Source of the DNA: PALSA-693 sp963702305
Lineage (GTDB): Bacteria > Actinomycetota > Acidimicrobiia > Acidimicrobiales > Palsa-688
Direction: 5' to 3'
Length of the DNA: 64,000 bases
Assembly: GCA_963702305.1 (NCBI GenBank)
Contig: CAVPBX010000007.1
Span: forward strand, 324,460-388,459
The position numbers and the translations under genes are program-made. The notes below the pieces were generated by a model. It made no database searches. It was not told where the DNA came from and saw only the letters and a program-made list of their open reading frames with translations. Numbering within the stretch: the first letter of the stretch is position 1; every line of letters begins with the position of its first letter. Shown piece after piece: positions 45,213-53,985 of the stretch.

Positions 45213-46090
45213 CGCCGCGCCACCGCCAGCCGCTCGGCCCGGTCCGCCAGGCTGGACGAGTCGAGCTCGCCGGCGGCCAGCGCCGCGAACCCCTCCCGGG
45301 GCCCCGTCCAACGCAGTTCGTCCACACCGGCGATCACCGGTGGCATGGTCCGCAGGGTGGCCAGGTCCCGGAACAGCAGGGCCAGGTCCCGTTGGGCGGC
45401 CAGCGTCACGGCCAGCCCGGCCACCCCCCGGATCGGCACGTCCCACTGGCCCGGCACGTCGGGTATGGCCTCCAGGTGCTCGTAGCGGGCCAGCACCGCG
45501 GCGGTGGTCTTCGCCCCCCATCCCGAAAGCCCGGGGAAGCCATCGGCGCTGTCGCCCACCAGGGCCAGGTAGTCCGGGATCGACGCCGGCCCCACGCCGA
45601 ACTTGGCCCGCACGCCGTCCTCGTCGATGACCACCCCTTTGCGGCGGTCCATCTGCACCACGTGCGTGCCCACGACGCACTGGCCCAGATCCTTGTCCGG
45701 GGTGCAGATGATCACCTGGGACACCGCCGGATCGGCCGCGGCGGAGGCCGCCGCCGACGCCAAGGCGTCGTCGGCCTCCAGCTCCACCATCGGCCACACC
45801 ACCACCCCCATCAGCTCGAGCGCCTCCTCCAGCAACCCAAACTGACCCATCAACAGGGGGTCGACCCCCTCCCCGGTCTTGTACCCGGGCCACATCTCGT
45901 TGCGAAACGATTCGATCACGTGGTCCGTCGCCACCCCCACGTGGGTGACGCCGTCGCCGAGCAAACCCAGCACCGACGACAGCACGCCGCGGACCGCGGC
46001 GACTTCCCGGCCCTCGGGGTTGACGTGGGATGGGACGCCGTAGAAGTGGCGAAACAGCTCGTAAGTTCCGTCGACGAGGTGGACCTGAAT
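45209..46090 (-). CDS. 5'-3' exonuclease (FEN/PolA-exo domain), unusual start
   Basis: This protein of about 293 residues is a stand-alone flap/5'-nuclease: VHLVDGTYELFRHFYG, VATDHVIESFRNEMWPGYK, ELEADDALASAA and IICTPDKDLGQCV supply the acidic metal site, and VGDSADGFPGLSGWGAKTTA is the helix-hairpin-helix region. No ATG, GTG or TTG lies in frame near its beginning. An ATT at 46090 gives MQVHLVDGT, as expected for the family; a GTG at 46098 is one base out of frame, so an indel between 46085 and 46098 is the alternative. Confidence 0.75.
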   Translation of the reverse strand: MQVHLVDGTYELFRHFYGVPSHVNPEGREVAAVRGVLSSVLGLLGDGVTHVGVATDHVIESFRNEMWPGYKTGEGVDPLLMGQFGLLEEALELMGVVVWPMVELEADDALASAAASAAADPAVSQVIICTPDKDLGQCVVGTHVVQMDRRKGVVIDEDGVRAKFGVGPASIPDYLALVGDSADGFPGLSGWGAKTTAAVLARYEHLEAIPDVPGQWDVPIRGVAGLAVTLAAQRDLALLFRDLATLRTMPPVIAGVDELRWTGPREGFAALAAGELDSSSLADRAERLAVARR

Positions 46091-46120
46091 GAGCCCACGG
46101 TAGCTGCCTAGGTTGGATGG

Positions 46121-46714
46121 GTGACCTGGCTCCTCTGCGACTACGGCGAAGTCCTGTCCCTGCCCCCCACCGCGGACGACCGCGCCCACCTGGCCGCCAT
46201 CGCCGGTTGGGATCCGGCCCGCGGGGACTTCTGGGCGGCCTACTGGGTCGACCGCCTCGCCTACGACCGGGCCGACCTCACCGCCGCGGCCTACTGGGCC
46301 GGCGTGCTGGGCCGGGAGCCGGCGCCGGAGCAGCTGGCTCGACTGACGGCCGCCGACGCCGACGGTTGGCTGCACCCCAATGTCGGGACGGTCCAGGCGG
46401 TCCAGCGGGCTGGCGAGCGAGGGTTGCGTCTGGCCATCCTGTCCAACGCGCCGATCGAGGTGGCGGAGGCGATCGACGCCGCGCCGTGGCTGGCCCCTTT
46501 CACCAAACGCTTTTTCAGTTGCTACCTGCGGGTCGTCAAACCGGAGCCGGCGGCCTACCAGGCGGTCCTCGACGACCTCGGCGCCCACCCGCAGGAGGTG
46601 GTGTTCTTCGACGACCGGCCGGCCAACGTGACCGCGGCCGCGGCGTTCGGCATCGACGCCCGGGTGTTCGAGGACCCGGCCCAGCTCGACGCGGTCAGTG
46701 CAGGATCAGCTTGA
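46121..46714 (+). CDS. HAD-superfamily hydrolase
   Basis: A 197-residue HAD subfamily IA protein. The first motif is LLCDYGEVL; its nucleophile Asp is present, but the second Asp of DxD is Gly, as in some HAD-like proteins with altered activity. LAILSNAP is motif II, VKPEPAAYQ carries the motif III Lys, and VFFDDRPANV is motif IV. Substrate unknown. Starts GTG 46121, divergent from the exonuclease; overlaps the converging membrane gene by 20 bases. Confidence 0.8.
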   Translation: MTWLLCDYGEVLSLPPTADDRAHLAAIAGWDPARGDFWAAYWVDRLAYDRADLTAAAYWAGVLGREPAPEQLARLTAADADGWLHPNVGTVQAVQRAGERGLRLAILSNAPIEVAEAIDAAPWLAPFTKRFFSCYLRVVKPEPAAYQAVLDDLGAHPQEVVFFDDRPANVTAAAAFGIDARVFEDPAQLDAVSAGSA

Positions 46715-47198
46715 GGGCGAGCACGCCGGCACCGAGGAGCACGCAGATGACGACCTGGCCGGCCAGGGCCGCCGGTCCCAGCCGGCCGCGCCTCGCCGCC
46801 ACCACCTCGAAGACGACCAGGAGGGAGACCGCGGCGATGAGGGCGGCCAGCACCGCTCCCGACGTGCCGGCGCCCGCGGCGCGGGCGAGCAGCAGGACGA
46901 TCAGCGGCACGAACGCGCCCCGGAGGAGGGACAGCTCGTGCGCCGCGGCGCGGCCGAGCTGACTCGGTGACCACGGGTGGCCCGTCTGCAGCCGGTGGGC
47001 GACCGCGGCCCCGTAGGAGTGAGCCAGCCAGACCACCACGATGATCGTCGCCACCGCCCCGGCCGCCTCGATCAGGGTCTCGTGGCGGCTACTTTCCGCC
47101 GCCAGGAGAGCCCCAGTGGTGATGATGCCGTCGACATGAGATGCCGGGTTGTCCTCGGGCACCAGGAACCCCGCGACGCGGGCCAGCCACGATGGCAC
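46695..47198 (-). CDS. Small integral membrane protein, unknown function
   Basis: A 167-residue protein with four hydrophobic segments: AGAVATIIVVVWLAHSYG, RGAFVPLIVLLLARAAG, AVLAALIAAVSLLVVFEVVAA and LAGQVVICVLLGAGVLALKLIL. The segment AAESSRHETLIEAAG before the first helix is hydrophilic. No enzymatic motif is recognisable; the pattern resembles conserved hypothetical membrane proteins of actinobacteria. It starts 6 bases after map ends on the same strand. Confidence 0.6.
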   Translation of the reverse strand: MPSWLARVAGFLVPEDNPASHVDGIITTGALLAAESSRHETLIEAAGAVATIIVVVWLAHSYGAAVAHRLQTGHPWSPSQLGRAAAHELSLLRGAFVPLIVLLLARAAGAGTSGAVLAALIAAVSLLVVFEVVAARRGRLGPAALAGQVVICVLLGAGVLALKLILH

Positions 47199-47204
47199 GC
47201 GGCG

Positions 47205-48194
47205 TTACGGCTCCAGGGTCAGTACGTCGACGCCGTCGTCGGTCACGACCAGGGTGTGCTCGAACTGGGCGGTACGCCGGCCGTCGATGGTGACCGCCGT
47301 CCAACCGTTGTCCCACATCTTCTCCCGCCAGCCGCCCAGGGTGATCATGGGCTCGATGGTGAAGGTCATGCCCGGCTGCATGATGGTGGCGGCTTCGGCG
47401 GTGAAGTAGTGGGGCACGTTGGGCGCGATGTGGAACTGCTCGCCGATGCCGTGGCCCACGAACATCCGCACCACCCCGTAGCCGTGGGCGTGGGCGTGGG
47501 CCTCGATGGCCCGGCCGATGTCGGAGATGGGCCGGCCCGGCCGGACCGCGGCGATGCCCAGGTCCCGGCACTCGCGGGTGACCTCCACCAGGGCCTGCGA
47601 CTCGGCGTCGACGTCACCGACACCGAAGGTGGCGTTGCAGTCGCCGTGGACCCCGTCGAGGTAGGCGGTGACGTCGATGTTGACGATGTCGCCGTCCTCG
47701 AGGGGCCGGTCGTCGGGGATGCCGTGGCAGATGACCTCGTTGACCGAGGTGCAGATGGCCTTGGGGTAGCCGTGGTAGTTGAGGGTCGACGGGTAGGCGC
47801 CCCGCTCGATGTAGGCCTGGTGGGCGATCCGGTCGAGCTCTTCGGTGGTCACGCCGGGGGCGACCGCTGCTCCGGTGACCGCCAGCACCTCGGCGGCCAC
47901 CCGGCCGGCCACCCGCATGCGGGCGATGACGTCGGCGGACTTGACGAGGGGCTCGTCCCGGCGGACCGGGGCGCCGGTGGCGGCATAGTCGGTCGGCACG
48001 ATGTGACTCGGGACGGTGCGCATGGGGCTCACCCGACCGGGGAGCACCCGGCCCTCGGAGGCGCGGTGGCAGCGCTTGTACTTGCGGCCACTGCCGCACC
48101 AGCAGGGGTCGTTGGATTTGGGGGTCTGGTTGGATTTGGGGGTCTGGGCGGCGGCCGGCGGCGCGGTCGACGACCGGGTCGTCATTCCTGTCAT
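47205..48194 (-). CDS. map: Methionine aminopeptidase with N-terminal SEC-C zinc motif
   Basis: This 329-residue enzyme removes N-terminal Met from new proteins. An N-terminal SEC-C motif (CWCGSGRKYKRCH, about residues 31-43) may bind zinc and the ribosome; a repeated TPKSN precedes it. The catalytic pita-bread domain has NYHGYPKAICTSVNEVICHGIPD, DGDIVNIDVTAYLDGVHGD (Asp ligands), HGIGEQFHIAPNVPHY and FTIEPMI (Glu ligand). ATG 48194 overlaps the epimerase stop (ATGA). Confidence 0.9.
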   Translation of the reverse strand: MTGMTTRSSTAPPAAAQTPKSNQTPKSNDPCWCGSGRKYKRCHRASEGRVLPGRVSPMRTVPSHIVPTDYAATGAPVRRDEPLVKSADVIARMRVAGRVAAEVLAVTGAAVAPGVTTEELDRIAHQAYIERGAYPSTLNYHGYPKAICTSVNEVICHGIPDDRPLEDGDIVNIDVTAYLDGVHGDCNATFGVGDVDAESQALVEVTRECRDLGIAAVRPGRPISDIGRAIEAHAHAHGYGVVRMFVGHGIGEQFHIAPNVPHYFTAEAATIMQPGMTFTIEPMITLGGWREKMWDNGWTAVTIDGRRTAQFEHTLVVTDDGVDVLTLEP

Positions 48195-48592
48195 TCCTGC
48201 ACCAACTCGATCAGGGTGCCGAAGGCGTTCTTGGGGTGCAGAAAGGCCACGGTGGTCCCACGCGATCCGGGCCGGGGCTCGGCGTCGATGGCCCGGGCGC
48301 CGGCGGCCACGGCCTCCTTGAGGGCGGTCGCGCAGTCCGCCACCCGATAGCCGACGTGGTGGAGCCCCTCCCCCTTGCTGTCGAGGTACTTGGCGACGGG
48401 CGAGTCCGGGCGGATGGGGGTCAGCAATTGGATGTAGGAGTCGGCCACGGCGAGCAGGGCTTCCTCCACGCCGTCGCGTTCGACCACTTCTCGATGGGCG
48501 ACTGAGGCGCCGAAGGCCTCGGCGTAAAAGGCCACCGCGGCGTCGAGGTCCCGGACGGCGATCGCCACGTGGTCGACTTCGGTGAGAGCCAT
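48191..48592 (-). CDS. mce: Methylmalonyl-CoA epimerase
   Basis: A 133-residue VOC protein: EVDHVAIAVRDLDAAVAFY, LIQLLTPIRPDSPVAKYL-like central part (seen as SYIQLLTPIRPDSPV), KGEGLHHVGYRV and FLHPKNAFGTLIELVQ. These match methylmalonyl-CoA epimerases, which interconvert the (S) and (R) forms between propionyl-CoA carboxylase and the mutase. Coupled to map, an odd pairing that probably only reflects tight packing. Confidence 0.9.
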   Translation of the reverse strand: MALTEVDHVAIAVRDLDAAVAFYAEAFGASVAHREVVERDGVEEALLAVADSYIQLLTPIRPDSPVAKYLDSKGEGLHHVGYRVADCATALKEAVAAGARAIDAEPRPGSRGTTVAFLHPKNAFGTLIELVQE

Positions 48593-48657
48593 GCCCGTCA
48601 GGCTACCGCCGGCGCCGGGGTGCGGTTCGGGACGGCGCCCGCCGTAGACTCGGACCC

Positions 48658-49842
48658 ATGCCTGGATCCGTGATCGTCGCCGGCGCCCGTACCCCGATCG
48701 GGAGGTTGTCGGGTGCCCTCGGCTCCTTTGCCGCGGTCGACCTCGGCGCCGTCGCCATTCGGGCCGCCCTGCAGCGGGCCGCGACCGAGCCGGAGGACGT
48801 CGACTACGTGATCATGGGGCAGGTGCTGCTCGCCGGGACCGGTCAGGTACCCGCTCGCCAGGCCGCCACCGCCGCCGGCATCCCCATGACCACGCCGGCG
48901 TCGGTGGTCAACAAGGTGTGCCTTTCCGGGCTCAACGCCATCTACCAGGCCGACCTGATGATCGCGGCCGGGGACGCGGAGGTGGTGGTGGCCGGCGGCA
49001 TGGAGTCCATGACCTCCGCCCCGCACCTCCTGCTCGGAGCCCGGCAGGGGTACCGCATCGGCGACGCCACCCTGCACGACGCCCTCATGTACGACGGCCT
49101 GGAAGACGCCCACAGCCACGAGGCCATGGGCCTGGACAGTGAGCACTACCTCCCGCAATTCCCGGCCGTGACCCGGGGACGGCAGGACGCCTTCGCCGCC
49201 CTGTCGCACGAACGAGCGGCCCGGGCGACCAAGGACGGTCTCCTGGCGGCCGAGATCACCCCGGTGGAAGTGCCCCAACGCCGAGGCGACCCGCTGCTGG
49301 TCGAGACCGACGAGGGCATCCGGCCCGGCACCACGCCGGAGTCGCTGGCCGCGCTGCGGCCCGCGTTCGTCCGCGACGGCTCCATCACCGCCGGCAACGC
49401 CTCGCAGATCTCGGACGGGGCGTCGGCCGTGGTCGTCATGTCCGAAGCGGCCGCGGCCCGCCGGGGCGTGACCCCGCTCGGCCGGGTGGTCAGCTACGGC
49501 ATGGTCGCCGGGCCGGACACCTGCCTCATGACCCAGCCGTCCCGGTCGACCAGCGTGGCCCTGGAGAAGGCTGGGCTGTCGGTGAGCGACGTCGACCTCT
49601 ACGAGTTCAACGAGGCCTTCGCCGCGGTCGTCCTCGGTTCCGTCGACGACCTGAGCCTGCCGCTCGACGTGGTCAACCCGAACGGCGGCGCCATCGCCCT
49701 CGGCCACCCCATCGGCGCGTCGGGCAACCGGCTGGCCCTCACCTTGCTGCACGAGCTGCGCCGGCGCGGCGGCGGGGTCGGCGTGGCGGCCCTGTGCGGC
49801 GGGGGCGGGCAAGGCGACGCTCTGGTCGTGCGGGTCGGCTGA
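48658..49842 (+). CDS. Acetyl-CoA acetyltransferase (thiolase)
   Basis: A 394-residue thiolase with the acylated cysteine in NKVCLSGLNAI (about residue 87), AGGMESMTSAPHL, NEAFAAV, GHPIGASGNRLALTLLHEL (active His) and CGGGGQGDA (second Cys). It condenses or cleaves acetoacetyl-CoA and related 3-ketoacyl-CoA. Acetoacetyl-CoA formation would be the entry to the ethylmalonyl-CoA pathway, consistent with the mutase in this window. Divergent from the epimerase by about 65 bases. Confidence 0.9.
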   Translation: MPGSVIVAGARTPIGRLSGALGSFAAVDLGAVAIRAALQRAATEPEDVDYVIMGQVLLAGTGQVPARQAATAAGIPMTTPASVVNKVCLSGLNAIYQADLMIAAGDAEVVVAGGMESMTSAPHLLLGARQGYRIGDATLHDALMYDGLEDAHSHEAMGLDSEHYLPQFPAVTRGRQDAFAALSHERAARATKDGLLAAEITPVEVPQRRGDPLLVETDEGIRPGTTPESLAALRPAFVRDGSITAGNASQISDGASAVVVMSEAAAARRGVTPLGRVVSYGMVAGPDTCLMTQPSRSTSVALEKAGLSVSDVDLYEFNEAFAAVVLGSVDDLSLPLDVVNPNGGAIALGHPIGASGNRLALTLLHELRRRGGGVGVAALCGGGGQGDALVVRVG

Positions 49843-49872
49843 GGACCACCGACCCACTTCAGTAGGGCTGGC

Positions 49873-50766
49873 ATGCACATCGCCGTCATCGGCGCCGGCG
49901 CCATCGGGGCGGTGGTGGCGGCGGCCGGTTGCGACTCGGGTCATGACGTGACGGTGTGCACCCGCACCCCGATCCGCGCCCTGACAGTCGAGCGCGACGG
50001 GGCCGAACGCACCCTGCCCGTCACCATCGTCGCCGACCCCACGGACCCCTCCCTACAGGCAGCCGACGTGGTGTGGGTGACGACCAAGGCGGGCGACACC
50101 GCCGGCGCGGCGCCGTGGCTGGGCCGCCTCTGCGGGGCCGACACCCTGGTCGCCGCCGCCCAAAACGGACTCGACCACCAAGCCCGCCTCGCCCCGTTCC
50201 TCACCAACGGGTGGGTCGTCCCCGCCCTGGCCTACATCGCGGCCGAACGGGTCAGCCCCGGGCGGGTCGTGCACCTGGCCGGGGACCGGGTCCTGGTCCC
50301 GGCCGGCGAGGCCGAGCAGCGCCTGACCCGGGCCACCAGCGCCGGCCTGGTGGTCCGCGGCGTGCCGGACATGCGGACGGCGACGTGGCGCAAGCTCCTG
50401 GGCAACCTGGTGGCCAACCCCATCACCACCCTCACCCTGCGCCGCATCAGCGTCATGGCGGATCCCGGCATCGCGGCGCTGGCCCGCGGCCTGCTGGTCG
50501 AGGCCGTGCAGGTTGGGCGGGCGGAGGGCGCCGACCTGGGCGACGATGACGTCACCGCGGTCCTCGACGGCACCCGGCGTTACGGCGACCGGACCGGGAG
50601 TTCGATGCTCTACGACCGCCTGGCGGGCAACCCGCTCGAGCACCAGTACCTCACCGGGGAGGTGGTGCGCCGGGCCGCCAGCCACGGCATTCCGGTCCCG
50701 CTCAACGCCGCCATGCTGGCCCTGCTCGACGCCCTCGACCGCGGCTCGAAGGAAGCGCCGGCCTAA
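49873..50766 (+). CDS. 2-dehydropantoate 2-reductase family (ApbA/PanE-like)
   Basis: A 297-residue NADPH-dependent reductase: AVIGAGAIGAVVAAAG at the N-terminus, VWVTTKAGD, AAQNGLDHQ, RKLLGNLVANPITTLT and EHQYLTGEVVRRAASHGIPVPLN. PanE makes pantoate for CoA, but many actinobacterial paralogs act on other 2-oxoacids, so I give no symbol. ATG 49873 follows the thiolase by 30 bases. The 3' end overlaps recR by 4 bases, converging. Confidence 0.8.
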   Translation: MHIAVIGAGAIGAVVAAAGCDSGHDVTVCTRTPIRALTVERDGAERTLPVTIVADPTDPSLQAADVVWVTTKAGDTAGAAPWLGRLCGADTLVAAAQNGLDHQARLAPFLTNGWVVPALAYIAAERVSPGRVVHLAGDRVLVPAGEAEQRLTRATSAGLVVRGVPDMRTATWRKLLGNLVANPITTLTLRRISVMADPGIAALARGLLVEAVQVGRAEGADLGDDDVTAVLDGTRRYGDRTGSSMLYDRLAGNPLEHQYLTGEVVRRAASHGIPVPLNAAMLALLDALDRGSKEAPA

Positions 50767-51386
50767 TCGGCGAGCTCCCGCCGGCCTTCGAGGGCCCGGC
50801 CCAGGGTGAGCTCGTCGGCGTACTCGAGGTCCCCCCCGACCGGCAGACCGCTGGCGATGCGGGTCACCTTGATCGGCAGCGGCTTGAGCAGCGAGGCCAG
50901 GTACAGCGCGGTGGCGTCCCCCTCGATGTTGGGGTTGGTGCAGAGGATCACCTCGGTCACGCCCTCCCGATCCAACCGGGCCAGCAGCTCCCGGACCCGG
51001 AGTTTGTCCGGCCCGATGCCGTCGATGGGGCTGATGGCGCCCTGCAGCACGTGATAGAGGCCCCGGTATTCGCGGGTCTTCTCCACCGCCACCACGTCCC
51101 GCGGCTCCTCCACCACGCACACCACGGTCTGGTCCCGGCGATCGTCCCGGCAGATGTCGCACTCGACGCTGGCGGCGTCACCCTCGGGCGCGCCCTCGGC
51201 GATGTTGAAGCAGCGCCGGCACCAGGACACCCGGGCCTTGACGACGCTGATCGCCTGCGCCAATCGCAGGGCGTCCTCGGCCGAGAGCTTCAGGAGGTAA
51301 AAGGCGATCCGCTGTGCCGACTTGGGCCCGATCCCCGGCAGACGGCCGAGTTCGTCAATGAGATCCTGAACCGCCGCGGCGTACAT
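50763..51386 (-). CDS. recR: Recombination mediator RecR
   Basis: A 207-residue protein acting with RecF/RecO to load RecA at gaps. Seen: the helix-hairpin-helix LGRLPGIGPKSAQRIAFYLL, a zinc finger with C56, C59, C76 and C79 (CRRC...CDIC), and the Toprim domain (VVEEPRDVVAVEKT, LRVRELL, TNPNIEGDATALYLASLL). It lies below ybaB and dnaX on the same strand, the usual order in bacteria. Confidence 0.95.
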   Translation of the reverse strand: MYAAAVQDLIDELGRLPGIGPKSAQRIAFYLLKLSAEDALRLAQAISVVKARVSWCRRCFNIAEGAPEGDAASVECDICRDDRRDQTVVCVVEEPRDVVAVEKTREYRGLYHVLQGAISPIDGIGPDKLRVRELLARLDREGVTEVILCTNPNIEGDATALYLASLLKPLPIKVTRIASGLPVGGDLEYADELTLGRALEGRRELAD

Positions 51387-51480
51387 CGCGGTAACTGACC
51401 GACCTCCTCGGCGGGGGGAGCGCCTCCAACGGGCACGTTGCCTGGGAGGTTACCTGGACCGCCGGCCCCGGCGGCGGGTC

Positions 51481-51819
51481 CTACGACCCCAGCAGGCCCC
51501 CGAGGCCGCCGCCGAGATCGAAGCCGCCGAGGGCCTGGGCGGCTTCGTTGTGGGCCAGCTCGACCACGTCGCGCAGCGCGGCCAGGATCAGATCCTGCAG
51601 CAGTTCGACGTCGTCGGGGTCGACGACCGAGGGGTCGATCGTCACCGCTTCGAACTCCAGGCTGCCGTTGGCCCGGACCCGGACCGCGCCCCCGCCAGCG
51701 GTGCCTTCGAGGACCTTGGCGGCCGCGGTCTCCTGGGCCTGCTGCAGGTTCTGCTGCACCTCGCCCAGCCGGGAGAGGAGGGCCCCCAGGTCCGGAACCG
51801 ATTGCTCTTCGCCCGTCAC
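51481..51819 (-). CDS. YbaB/EbfC-family nucleoid-associated protein
   Basis: A 112-residue protein of mostly helices: LLSRLGEVQQNLQQAQETAAAKV, VRVRANGSLEFEAVTIDPSVV, LLQDLILAALRDVVELAHNEAAQ, and a Gly-rich end (GGFDLGGGLGGLLG). YbaB proteins bind DNA as dimers and sit next to dnaX and recR widely. GTG 51819 overlaps the dnaX stop (GTGA). Confidence 0.9.
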   Translation of the reverse strand: MTGEEQSVPDLGALLSRLGEVQQNLQQAQETAAAKVLEGTAGGGAVRVRANGSLEFEAVTIDPSVVDPDDVELLQDLILAALRDVVELAHNEAAQALGGFDLGGGLGGLLGS

Positions 51820-53622
51820 GGCGACACCTCCTCGGCGCCGGGGAAGGCTTCCATCAGGCGCTGCTCCGGCGACACTACCGCCGGCGGGGCGTCTTGCAGC
51901 TCCGCCAGATCGATGGCGCCGGGGTCCTCCTCCAGCTCCGGTTCGATCGGGACGCCGGCTCCGGCTGGCGACCCCGCCGTCTCGTCGAGGACCAGCCGCA
52001 ACGGGACCCGGTGCCCGAAGTGGGCGGCCATGGCGGCCTCCACCTCCGGCCGGTTGGGTTCGGCCCGGCCCAGCAGGCCCCGGTCGGGGACGGCGAAGAT
52101 CGCCGCCGACTCGTCGACGCCGACGAAACGGCCGGACGAGAGATACACCTTGACGGCCGGTCGGAGCCCGGGGAGGATCTGATCGCCCCACGCCATGGTG
52201 AGCGCCTCCCGGGTCGGCAGGGGGCCAGTCTGCGCCGCCGGCGGGCCGGCCGCGGGCGGCGGGGGGGCGGCCGCGGGCGGCGGGGGGGTGGCCGCGGGCC
52301 CGCGGGGCGGGGCCGGCGCCGGCCCCGGGCCGGACGGCGGACGCCCGTCCCGAGGCTTGCGATGGGCCCCGAGGGCCGACTGGCCGGCGGCGGCCGTCAC
52401 CGGTGGTAGGGAGCCGGGCGGCGGGGGGCGCTCCGGATGGGCAGGCGGCGGGGTGGAACGGACCGCGGCGATCGGCGGGGCGCCGGAGTCGCCCCTTTCG
52501 CCAACCAGCCGCTCCACCCGCTCGAGGCGGTCCAGCAGGGCGGCCCGGCTGTCGTCGGCGTCCGGGGCGGCCAGGCGGACCAGCGCCACCTCCAGGGTGA
52601 TGCGGGGGTCGGATGCGTCGCGCATGTCGATGAGGGCCTGGCCGATCAGCTCCATGGCGCGCACCAGGGCGGGGGTGCCGAGCCGGCGGGCCTGGGCCTC
52701 CACCTCGACGACCGCGTCGTCCGGGAGCAGCACCAGGTTCCGGGCCTGGGTGGCGAGAAAACCGTTGCGCAGGTGCTCGAGCAGGTCGGTGCCGAGCCGG
52801 CGGGCGTCGCGACCCGGCGGAGCTGGCCGCGGCCACCTCCTGCAGCACCCGGCCCGGGTCGCGATCCGCGATGGCGTCGACCAGGTCGGTGAGCAGCGAG
52901 GCCTCGTCGTCGATGCCGCCGGCCGCGGCGACCTGGTCGAGCGCCGACAGGGCGTCGCGGGCGGAGCCGTGGCCGCGCCGGACGACCAGATCGATGGCCT
53001 CGGGGGGAAGGTCGAGGGCGGCCCGGGCCGCCACGTCCCGCAGCAACGACGCCAGCACGTCCGCACCGAGCAGGCGGAACTCGAAGTGCTGGGTGCGGCT
53101 GCGGATGGTGGGCAGGACCTTCTGCGGATCGGTGGTGGCCAGCACGAAGATGACGTGCCCAGGCGGCTCCTCCAGGGTCTTGAGCAGGGCGCTGGCCGCC
53201 GCCGAGGTCATCTGGTGGACCTCGTCGATGATGTACACCTTCCACCGGCCGGGGGTCCCCAGCGCCACCCGGCCCAGGAGGTCGCGCATCTCGTCGATGC
53301 CCCGGTTGGTCGCCGAATCCAGTTCCTGCACGTCGAGGGACGACCCCTGCCGGATGGCCACGCACGACGGGCAGGTGCCGTCCGGTTCGCCGTCTTCGGG
53401 GTGCTCGCAGTTGAGCGCCATGGCCAGGATGCGGGCCGTGGACGTCTTGCCCGTGCCGCGCGGCCCGCTGAAGAGGTAGGCGTGCGCCACCTTTCCGTCC
53501 CGCACCGAGTGGCGGAGGGCCCTGGTCACGTGCTCCTGGCCGAGCACCTCCTCGAAGCGCTGCGGCCGGTAGCGGCGGTACAGCGCCTGGTAGGGAGCAG
53601 CAGCGTCATCGTCGTCAGCCAC
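51816..53622 (-). CDS. dnaX: DNA polymerase III gamma/tau subunit; frame shifted near 52812
   Basis: This is the clamp-loader ATPase. The N-terminal frame from GTG 53622 has YRRYRPQRFEEVLGQEHV, Walker A SGPRGTGKTSTARILA, the zinc cysteines in CEHPEDGEPDGTCPSC, Walker B VYIIDEVHQM and the LATTDPQKVL sensor. The frame changes between LQEVAAASSAG and RDARRLGTDLLEHLRNGF, at a GGG (about 52812-52814) where GG restores the frame. The tau-like tail is Pro-rich. There is no A-rich slippery site as in E. coli, so programmed frameshifting is unlikely. Corrected length is about 600 residues. Confidence 0.9.
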
Positions 53623-53854
53623 GGCCGCCCAGCCTACGACAGGGGTGCGACCCTGCCGGCGGGGCCGGGAGCCCGGCGCGACGGTCAGGCTGATCTGCGG
53701 CACACATAAGCGATCCGCTGAGAGCTGCTGCCGTCAGGCCCTGACTCGGTTCACGGGTGCTCGGTTGCGCAGGACCCGACCGCCGCGCCCGGCGCCCGGC
53801 CTCTGGGCGAACACGATAGCGCCAACCCGATAGCGTGAGAGGCTCGCGGTACGA

Positions 53855-53939
53855 GGAGGGGTGCGAGAGCGGCCGAATCGGCACGATTGGAAATCGTGTG
53901 TGGGGCAACCCACCGTGGGTTCAAATCCCACCCTCTCCG
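53855..53939 (+). tRNA. tRNA-Ser (anticodon GGA)
   Basis: An 85-nt cloverleaf: acceptor arms GGAGGGG/CCTCTCC with one G-U pair, anticodon stem CACGA/TCGTG around loop TTGGAAA (anticodon GGA, reading UCC/UCU), a long variable arm typical of class II tRNAs, T-loop GGTTCAAATCC, and discriminator G. CCA is not encoded. Confidence 0.95.
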
Positions 53940-53985
53940 CGGTAAAAGCCCTGGCAGTAGTGCATATCGGCTGCCGCCGAGGTGC

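Noticed and set aside
53640..53854. Possible SRP (4.5S) RNA between dnaX and tRNA-Ser, a common place for it
   Set aside because: Neither strand contains the conserved GGAAGGNAGCAG-type tetraloop helix; only unrelated GTCAGG words are present.
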